A DNA stretch of 64,000 nucleotides, from positions 16,263 to 80,262 of the forward strand of contig JBOHFF010000152.1 in assembly GCA_050699515.1 (NCBI GenBank). The letters run 5' to 3'. Each line of letters opens with the position of its first letter. Position 1 is the stretch's first letter. Below are positions 52,495-58,502 of the stretch, piece after piece. The notes beneath the pieces are model-generated. The model saw nothing but the letters and a program-made list of their open reading frames with translations. It had not been told where the DNA came from and did not search any database. The position numbers and the translations under genes are program-made. The DNA comes from GCA-003244245 sp050699515 (GTDB lineage Bacteria; Actinomycetota; Actinomycetes; Mycobacteriales; Pseudonocardiaceae).

Positions 52495-52980
52495 TCAGCT
52501 GCTCAGCGCCCGGTTGGCAACCTGAAGTCGGTGGCTCTCCAGGTTGGAGCGCTGGCTCTCGGCGCGCTTGGCGAGCCCAGCCAAGTCGGTTGCGGCGAGC
52601 TCGGGGTGTGCGGGACTCGCCTCGATCAGGGCGTGCCACATCGATACCTTGCCTTCGATGCCCAGCGACAGCATCTCGAACTCCAGCAGGCGCTTCAGAT
52701 CCTGATCACCGGTCATCGTGTCGCTGAGTTTCAGCCTGCTGACCTTCTCGGCGACCCAACTGGTGGCCTCTTTGATAGGACTCCGCTGGATTCCGAGCCG
52801 CCCCATCAGCTCCTCCAACGTCGCCTTGTCCTGCTCGATTTCCCGGGCCAGCTCCGCAAGGAAAGGACCGAACGTGGTTTTCGCGTACTCGGAGCTGATT
52901 TTTTTCGCGAGCTCGACGCCTGCGGTGGCGCCACCGAGATGATCGCTGAGATAGATCTCCAAGCACTTGGCTGACGCCAT
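52495..52980 (-). CDS. Ferritin-like helical-bundle protein, unnamed
   Basis: A 161-residue all-helical protein: KCLEIYLSDHLGGATAGVEL, AKKISSEYAKTTFGPFLAEL, AREIEQDKATLEELMGRLGI and LKRLLEFEMLSLGIEGKVSM, then WHALIEASPAHPELAATDLA. It looks like a four-helix bundle of the ferritin-like type without clear metal ligands. Start at ATG 52980. It is divergent from the TIG-domain gene at 53222 with no overlap. Function unknown. Confidence 0.6.
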   Translation of the reverse strand: MASAKCLEIYLSDHLGGATAGVELAKKISSEYAKTTFGPFLAELAREIEQDKATLEELMGRLGIQRSPIKEATSWVAEKVSRLKLSDTMTGDQDLKRLLEFEMLSLGIEGKVSMWHALIEASPAHPELAATDLAGLAKRAESQRSNLESHRLQVANRALSS

Positions 52981-53221
52981 GGTGATGCTCCTCCCGGTAA
53001 TCGTCCTAGCGGCCCCACCGGCCTCGGGTGCCTGCTCCGGAAAGCTCGAGCAGGTAACACCGGGTTCCCCGCTGGCCTCCGAGCTAATCATCCGATGTTC
53101 GCCGGGTGGGTTCTGGCCCGGTTGGCGAGCGGGTGACGTCGCGGCTGCTCCGGTTTACCAGTGGGGACAGTGGGGTATTCCTGAGCGTCCAGCAACAGTC
53201 AGCCTCGATAAAGGAGTCCTC

Positions 53222-53452
53222 GTGGAGATCGACAGCGTTCTTCCGAACCGTGCGTCGCCCGGCCAGTCTGTGATCGTCCAAGGTGACAGCTTGGAGAGCG
53301 CGGAGAAGGTTCTCATTGACGACCAGGAGGTTCCCTTCGATGCCGATGGCGGGACCCTGGTGGTGGAGATCCCGGATGCCTCCGGCCCGGTTGAGCTGAC
53401 TGTGGAGGGCGCAGAAGGTGAGGGCGACACCGCTAACCTCACCATCGACTAG
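53222..53452 (+). CDS. Small TIG/IPT-domain protein
   Basis: A 76-residue protein from GTG 53222 with AAAGGAG at a good distance. The whole chain is one IPT/TIG (immunoglobulin-like) domain: VEIDSVLPNRASPGQSVIVQ then GDSLESAEKVLIDDQEVPFD, ending VELTVEGAEGEGDTANLTID. It has no signal peptide, so it is cytosolic or an incomplete part of something larger. Partner unknown. Confidence 0.65.
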   Translation: MEIDSVLPNRASPGQSVIVQGDSLESAEKVLIDDQEVPFDADGGTLVVEIPDASGPVELTVEGAEGEGDTANLTID

Positions 53453-54116
53453 CGGCGAATTATCCCAGTTGCGCACGCTCGCCCGATGCCGGAGCTTACT
53501 CTTCTGCTAGCCGTCCATCGCCAGTTCGAGCAGTTTGTGGAGCTCGCGGAGCTGGACATCGGTCAGAGCCCTGACCAGTCCGGCGTCGGTGCGCAGCCGC
53601 TGGGAGAGGCTCTCGCTCGATGTGACGGACCAGAAGCAGATCGATGCCGCGGTGGCACTGTGGCCCGCTCACCGTTCGGCCGGGGACCCGGACCGTCCAG
53701 GACGGTGCCGAGGTCCCCGTCAAGCTCGCGCTGTCTGGTCGCCGACGGACCCACCGGGGACATTCCGTGGCAGCGACGATGGATCGGTGGAGCAGCTGGT
53801 TCCCTGGTGAGAAGGCCGACCCAGAACGCACCGGGTACCGGCTGACCGAGGACGGCGAGACCGAGCCGCGGCTAGGGACATCACCATCCGCGGAAACCTT
53901 ATCGAATTCCGGCCACAGCCCTTCTCGACTCCAACCGCTCGCCACTCCACAACCCACTCCGGAAATGAATGCGCCGTATTCGCGATGAGCACTGGAAAGC
54001 GGTCGTGACCGAGGGTACCTTGCGACCGGCCGGGCCGCTGTGCTGAGCTCAGCATCGCGTGCGGGCCGGAGGCCTCCTCCGGCGCATGGAGGTGCGCCTG
54101 AGACAAGGACGAACCC
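53453..54116. other. Relic-rich intergenic region
   Basis: No intact gene. The minus strand near 53510-53600 reads GLVRALTDVQLRELHKLLEL, resembling the end of a MarR regulator. The plus strand near 53600 reads SLSLDVTDQKQIDAAVAL, resembling a short-chain dehydrogenase. Frames on both strands then break. The last 100 bases precede the VOC gene. Confidence 0.4.
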
Positions 54117-54533
54117 TTGCCCATCCGTTTCAACCACACGATCGTCGCTGCGACCGACAAGCAACGGTCTGCTGCCTTCCTCACCGAGATCCTGGGCCTG
54201 CCCGACGCCACACCGGCTGGTTTCTTCCTCGCCGTCGAATTGGAGGACGGCGTCACGCTCGACTACGCCGAGCCCGGCGTCCCGTTCCCCAGCCAGCACA
54301 TCGCGTTCCTGGTGTCCGAAGAGGATTTCGACGGCATCCTCCGCCGCATCCAGGAGCGCGGCGTGCCGCACTGGGCCGACCCGCGCATGTCCCTCCCGGG
54401 TCAGATCAACACCAACGACGGCGGCCGTGGTGTGTACTTCGACGACCCCGACGGCCATCACTTCGAGGCGATCACTCGGCCCTACGGGTCCGGGGAGCCG
54501 TACACCCCGGCCCAGGCTTCATCGAGTAGTTGA
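54117..54533 (+). CDS. VOC-family (glyoxalase-fold) protein
   Basis: A 138-residue VOC protein: RFNHTIVAATDKQRSAAFLT then EILGLPDATPAGFFLAVELE, QHIAFLVSEEDFDGILRRIQ and VYFDDPDGHHFEAITRPYGS. It has the first-half His and the C-terminal Glu metal ligands and is closely related to the gene at 27721. The start is probably TTG 54117, with ACAAGGACG upstream; there is no ATG/GTG closer to the fold. Convergent with the broken VOC gene at 54564. Confidence 0.8.
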   Translation: MPIRFNHTIVAATDKQRSAAFLTEILGLPDATPAGFFLAVELEDGVTLDYAEPGVPFPSQHIAFLVSEEDFDGILRRIQERGVPHWADPRMSLPGQINTNDGGRGVYFDDPDGHHFEAITRPYGSGEPYTPAQASSSS

Positions 54534-54563
54534 GCAGCGAGCATCGGTGGTGGCTGTGGGGGG

Positions 54564-54979
54564 CTACGGCGTGAATTCTTTGGGCTTGACCAGCACCAGC
54601 CAGTTGCCCGAGTTGTCGCGCATGACGGCCTCAACGCCGTAGGGCCGATCGGAGGGCTCCTGCAGGAACTCACGCCTTTGGCGCTCAGCTCGTCGTAGGT
54701 CTTGCGACAGTCATCGACCCGCAGCCCGAGCCCACCCATTTGGCCCTTTCCCAGCTGACGCCGGATGAAATCAGCGGTGTCGGGATCCAACGGTGGCCCA
54801 GGCTTCATCAGAGTGATCTGCAGCTCCGGGTGGTCGGGGTGACTCACGGTGACCCAGCGGAAGTCCTCGCCCACGGTGGCATCGGTCCGCGGTTGGAAGC
54901 CGAGGATGTTGACGTAGAACTCGCGCGCCTGATCCTGGTCGAGGCAGTAGACGGTGACCAGTGAGATGTTGGTAATCAT
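54564..54979 (-). pseudogene. VOC-family protein, single-base frameshift
   Basis: From ATG 54979: ITNISLVTVYCLDQDQAREF then YVNILGFQPRTDATVGEDFR and GLGLRVDDCRKTYDELSAKG. Near 54670 one base is missing; the following frame continues exactly as the family should (EFLQEPSDRPYGVEAVMRDN, then SGNWLVLVKPKEFTP and a stop at 54564). Restoring one G gives a full 138-residue protein. Next to it, on the same strand, is an AraC-regulator fragment, a pair often found together. Confidence 0.75.
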
Positions 54980-55031
54980 GTGTGAACGGTATGCCACAGC
55001 GGCGCGCCGCGCTTCTCTCAGAATTGCTCTA

Positions 55032-55217
55032 TCAGGCTCCCCCCGGACCAGGTCCTGTGGTAGCGCTCGGGTCCAGCACCCCGCGCATTAACAGGTAGCA
55101 GCCGGGGACGTGCTGGCCACCTCGAGTCGCCCACTGGTCGCGGTAGGTCGTGGGGCTTTCGCCGACCAGCATGCCGACACGCACATCGGCCGAGACCCCA
55201 GACTTGATGACGCCCAC
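55032..55217 (-). pseudogene. AraC-family regulator, C-terminal fragment
   Basis: RVGMLVGESPTTYRDQWATR then GGQHVPGCYLLMRGVLDP is the end of the second HTH of an AraC/XylS protein of the type that often sits next to VOC genes. The rest of the gene is gone and no start is available. It lies directly upstream of the broken VOC gene, on the same strand. Confidence 0.55.
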
Positions 55218-55347
55218 CTCCTGGCGTCCAGTGTGCCTGATGCCCAGCTGCCGGGTGGGCCGGATGCGACCCCCTCGGCTGGCGATGGCTCGTCCGCCGG
55301 TTGCCTCTGGCTGCCCGGGACGGTGTCGGTAGGCTGTCGGAACGAAC

Positions 55348-55420
55348 GGGCCGTTAGCTCAATGGGTAGAGCTGCAGACTTTTAATCTGTCGGTTCTGGG
55401 TTCGAGCCCCAGGCGGCCCA
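55348..55420 (+). tRNA. tRNA-Lys (anticodon UUU)
   Basis: A 73-nt cloverleaf: acceptor GGGCCGT pairs with GCGGCCC; D arm GCTCAATGGGTAGAGC; anticodon stem GCAGA/TCTGT around loop CTTTTAA (anticodon TTT); T arm CTGGG-TTCGAGC-CCCAG; discriminator A. CCA is not encoded. It is followed closely by a terminator and then an integrase gene, so its 3' end is the likely attachment site of the element to the right. Confidence 0.93.
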
Positions 55421-55435
55421 CATCTTTGAACAGTG

Positions 55436-55473
55436 CTCTGACCAGCAGAAAGTGGTCAGAGAAGATCCTTTTT
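55436..55473 (+). terminator. Rho-independent terminator after the tRNA
   Basis: CTCTGACCA (55436-55444) and TGGTCAGAG (55453-55461) form a 9-bp stem with an 8-base loop, followed by a T-run (TTTTT at 55469-55473). It ends the tRNA transcript before the integrase gene; it may also lie within the attachment-site region. Confidence 0.75.
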
Positions 55474-55534
55474 GCTGGTGCGGTGTGGATCTTTGTCCAT
55501 CGGACTGTCCATTATCGTGCTGTACGCTGCCGTT

Positions 55535-56806
55535 ATGACCCGCAGGAAGCAGCCGCCGAAGGACCTGACCGGCATCCGCCAGCGAGGCGGCACCTACCAG
55601 ATCCGCGTCTCTGCCGGGTACGACCCGGTGACCGGCCGCCAGCTCATGCTCAGTGGCTCGGCCGACACCGAGGACTCGGCGATCGTGATCCGCGACCGGC
55701 TGCGCCAGCAGGTGCGGGACGACACAGCGGCCCGCACGAACGTCACCTTCAGCTACCTGCTCGATACGTGGTTGTCAGACCATCAGGTCGAGGACGGTAC
55801 CCGCGCCAGCTACCGACTGCTGATCGACCGGTTCATCCGTCCAGCGCTGGGTGACACGTCGCTGAGCCGCCTGTGCCGGCTAGGCCCTCGCCCGTTCGAG
55901 CAGCTCTACGCTGACTTGCGAGTCTGCCGCCGCCGATGTCATGGCCGTGCCTTCGTCGAGCACCGCACACCCCGGCCGCACGACTGCGATGACCGATGCG
56001 CGCAGCACGTTTGCACGCCGCTGGCCCCGTCCACAGTGCGCCAGTGCCACGCAGTGCTCAGTGGTGCTCTCAGTGCCGCGAAAAGGTGGGGCTGGATCAC
56101 TGTCAACCCGCTGGATGCCGCTCAGCGGCCACGCATCCCGACACCGCAACCGAATCCCCCTTCGGCGGAGGAAGCAGCCAAGATCGCGACTGCCGCCTGG
56201 GAGCATGACGCCGACTGGGGCACCTTCGTCTGGCTGACCTTCATCACCGGTGCACGGCGCAGTGAACTGGTGGGACTCGCATGGGAACACGTCGATCTGA
56301 TTTCCGGATTGCTGACCATCCGGCGCAGCCTGCACCACCGCAACGGCAAGACGTTCATCAAGGACACCAAGACTCACCAGATGCGGGTGATCAGACTCGA
56401 CCAGGACACGATCACCATCCTCACCGACCACAAGCAGCGCGCCCAGCGCCGCTGCGCCGCAATCGAAACCACGTTCGACGACGACGCCTTCGTGTTCTCC
56501 TACGCGCCCGATCATCGGCGACACTGTGATCCGGACGGCATCACCCATCGGTACTCGAAGATGGCCGCTGATCTCGGTATCGACACGCACTTACACGCGC
56601 TGCGCCATTACAGTGCAACCGAACTACTCTCCGGCGGGGTCGATCTACGAACCGTGGCGGGCCGGCTCGGCCACGGCGGCGGAGGAGCGACCACACTCAA
56701 GGTCTACGCCGCCTGGGTCGCCGGAGCCGACGCCAAGGCTGCAGACCTGATCGCCTCCCGACTACCACGCCCACCGCAGGTGGCACGTAATCAACAAGAA
56801 GTTTAG
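55535..56806 (+). CDS. Tyrosine site-specific integrase
   Basis: A 423-residue phage/ICE-type integrase from ATG 55535. The N-terminal arm-binding part reads GTYQIRVSAGYDPVTGRQLM; the core-binding domain reads TFSYLLDTWLSDHQVEDGTR. An insert of about 35 residues carries several Cys/His (RRRCHGRAFVEHRTPRPHDC DDRC). The catalytic residues are TGARRSELVGLAW (Arg), HALRHYSATELL (His-x-x-Arg), GRLGHGGGGATTLKVYAAW (His and Tyr). It catalyses recombination between the element and tRNA-Lys. It points away from the tRNA, so the element extends right. No excisionase gene was seen nearby. Confidence 0.92.
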   Translation: MTRRKQPPKDLTGIRQRGGTYQIRVSAGYDPVTGRQLMLSGSADTEDSAIVIRDRLRQQVRDDTAARTNVTFSYLLDTWLSDHQVEDGTRASYRLLIDRFIRPALGDTSLSRLCRLGPRPFEQLYADLRVCRRRCHGRAFVEHRTPRPHDCDDRCAQHVCTPLAPSTVRQCHAVLSGALSAAKRWGWITVNPLDAAQRPRIPTPQPNPPSAEEAAKIATAAWEHDADWGTFVWLTFITGARRSELVGLAWEHVDLISGLLTIRRSLHHRNGKTFIKDTKTHQMRVIRLDQDTITILTDHKQRAQRRCAAIETTFDDDAFVFSYAPDHRRHCDPDGITHRYSKMAADLGIDTHLHALRHYSATELLSGGVDLRTVAGRLGHGGGGATTLKVYAAWVAGADAKAADLIASRLPRPPQVARNQQEV

Positions 56807-56817
56807 CGTCTATCACT

Positions 56818-57033
56818 ATGTTTGATCACGTAGCATCAGGAAGTACTGGCCTGATCGTAGGCGCCGCAATCGGATTGATTTTCGCCGTATTGTTCGAAGA
56901 CCCTTTGAGGAAGATGCGCGATAATGCGGTCGGTCGGCTGCGTAGACTTACGACAAGGGGTGCCGCGCTTCCACGCGATACGGATTTTATCTGCTCGCGG
57001 TACCGGCACGCGAGGGATGCACATGAGCCGTAG
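56818..57033 (+). CDS. Small membrane protein next to the integrase
   Basis: 71 residues: one N-terminal TM helix (STGLIVGAAIGLIFAVLFED), then a basic Arg-rich tail. Such single-TM proteins occur beside integrated elements, but many are longer; the end here (DTDFICSRYRHARDAHEP) looks abrupt and overlaps the next gene on the other strand. Possibly truncated. Function unknown. Confidence 0.45.
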   Translation: MFDHVASGSTGLIVGAAIGLIFAVLFEDPLRKMRDNAVGRLRRLTTRGAALPRDTDFICSRYRHARDAHEP

Positions 57034-57643
57034 TGTCGTGTGGAGGTCGCTTCTTTGCCAGGCGGGTTCGTTCACCCATTAAAGACTGAGCACGTAGGGC
57101 TGTCCCTGCGACATCGCTGGCTGTGAGTGCTTTCAGCTGGTCTTGTGCCCACTGTATGTTCTGTTCGTAGGTGATGCGCCGCCAGACCGCGAGGTGGGCG
57201 ACGGACTCAATGGCTAAGTCTTCGATGAGGTGAAACAGCGCTACACTGAATGGCCAGAGGTAAAGCTGACATGAGCCGCCGGGATGCTCGATCACTCGCC
57301 GTCGGCACTGCGTCCACTGGTCATCGATGGGGCTCCACTGCCCTCCGGCTGTCGCCAGAGCCGACGCTACCTCCGCTCCGATGAACACCGGGATGAATTT
57401 ATGACTTCGGGCAGCACGGGTGGCGCCAGGCTGAACATCGGTCTCAAGATCTCCAAATAGTTCCGAGGTGGTTCGCTCGAATGTGAGGCAGTACAGCTTC
57501 GCGTACATCGGGGTGGGCCGCAGCGTACGGCCGGTTTCCATGGCTGCGGGCTCCGGGGTGGGGATGCCGTGGTGGTGCCCGATCAACTCGAAACTGTTTG
57601 GCCAGACGTGGCCGGACCCAGCTGAGGACTGCGTTAGGGCCAT
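56987..57643 (-). CDS. Hypothetical protein of the integrated element
   Basis: A 218-residue protein I cannot name. Coherent sections include MYAKLYCLTFERTTSELFGD, FIPVFIGAEVASALATAG, SCQLYLWPFSVALFHLIEDL and ITYEQNIQWAQDQLKALTAS. No signal peptide or TM. The N-terminal 45 residues are less convincing; an upstream frame (57674-57444) overlaps. It overlaps the end of the small membrane gene on the opposite strand. Confidence 0.5.
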   Translation of the reverse strand: MALTQSSAGSGHVWPNSFELIGHHHGIPTPEPAAMETGRTLRPTPMYAKLYCLTFERTTSELFGDLETDVQPGATRAARSHKFIPVFIGAEVASALATAGGQWSPIDDQWTQCRRRVIEHPGGSCQLYLWPFSVALFHLIEDLAIESVAHLAVWRRITYEQNIQWAQDQLKALTASDVAGTALRAQSLMGERTRLAKKRPPHDTTAHVHPSRAGTASR

Positions 57644-57792
57644 GGCGCTTGTCCGTCGATGTCCGGATGTCCATGGAAACTGTCGCTGTCCTTATCTGTC
57701 GTTCGCTGTCGTCTACCGAGAAAGCGCGATAACGACCACCTTGTAGCCATGCATCGCAACGTCACTCACCATTGGGTTCCTTCCTGAACGCC

Positions 57793-58101
57793 TCACTGTC
57801 CGGTGTGCCCATGGCTGATCACGGTGGCCAGGTTGGCGTTCATCTCATGGAGCAGATCGGTGATCTCGGTCAACCGCTCGTCGATGGCATCCAGCGGGGA
57901 CGACACGGTTCTGCCGTTCTCGCTGACCGGGTCACCCACCTCGGGCGGTGTGCGGCCGCATAGCACGGCGGCGAGATGCTGGGGATGCTAGCCCATCGCA
58001 ACCGAGAGTGCTTCCAGCGTCCGGGCGCTACGACGCCGCTCGACGATGTGATGTTGAAGTGCTACAGAGGAATCCGTGGCGCCGAGTTCATGCAGATCCA
58101 T
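57793..58101 (-). pseudogene. HTH-type regulator with in-frame TAG
   Basis: The frame from ATG 58101 reads MDLHELGATDSSVALQHHIV then ERRRSARTLEALSVAMG and meets TAG (57988-57990). The same frame continues after it as HPQHLAAVLCGRTPPEVGDP and DAIDERLTEITDLLHEMNAN ... GHTGQ to a TGA at 57793. The parts together look like a small HTH protein with a coiled-coil-like tail; a TGG-to-TAG change would explain the stop. It lies divergently just upstream of the Trypco1 gene and may have regulated it. Confidence 0.55.
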
Positions 58102-58183
58102 GAACAGAACGCTCGGCGAAGGCCCCGGTGTGCTTAACTCCGGTCACCAGCCGGGTGTGGTGGACGAGAACGCGGAGGTTCCT

Positions 58184-58495
58184 GTGAGTGAGGACGTTCT
58201 TGTCCGCTCGGGCGAGGCCGAGTTCTGGGTACGGGTCGATGAAGCCGGCGGGCCGAGCCCGATCGGGCTGAGTGACGCGCTGTCGTTCGAGGGAGTTCGC
58301 AAGACCGTCGAGGAGATCGGCTCACAGTTGTCGGCGGCCTGGGATCGGGTCAAGCCAAGCGAGGCTGTGGTCGAGTTCGGGCTGACGCTCACCGCCAAGA
58401 GCGGCAAGCTCACCGGGTTGATCCTGGATGGCGAGGGCGAGGGCAGTTTCAAGGTCACGCTGACGTGGTCGGGTAGTCGGCCCGGCCAGCCGTGA
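58184..58495 (+). CDS. Trypco1-domain (CU044_2847-type) partner of the trypsin/STAND protein
   Basis: A 103-residue protein from GTG 58184 (GGAGG five bases upstream): VLVRSGEAEFWVRVDEAGGP, then LSDALSFEGVRKTVEEIGSQ, LSAAWDRVKPSEAVVEFGLT and a beta-rich end LTAKSGKLTGLILDGEGEGS. This is the trypsin-co-occurring domain 1 that is usually encoded beside trypsin/NTPase proteins, as here: the protease gene begins 7 bases after its stop. Its role is probably to regulate or be cleaved by the protease in a conflict response (inference). The frame is open upstream to 58076. Confidence 0.82.
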   Translation: MSEDVLVRSGEAEFWVRVDEAGGPSPIGLSDALSFEGVRKTVEEIGSQLSAAWDRVKPSEAVVEFGLTLTAKSGKLTGLILDGEGEGSFKVTLTWSGSRPGQP

Positions 58496-58502
58496 GCTTC
58501 CG

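Noticed and set aside
53496..54461. 321-codon minus-strand frame
   Set aside because: It runs antisense through the VOC gene and through relic DNA; no domain and shadow-like composition.
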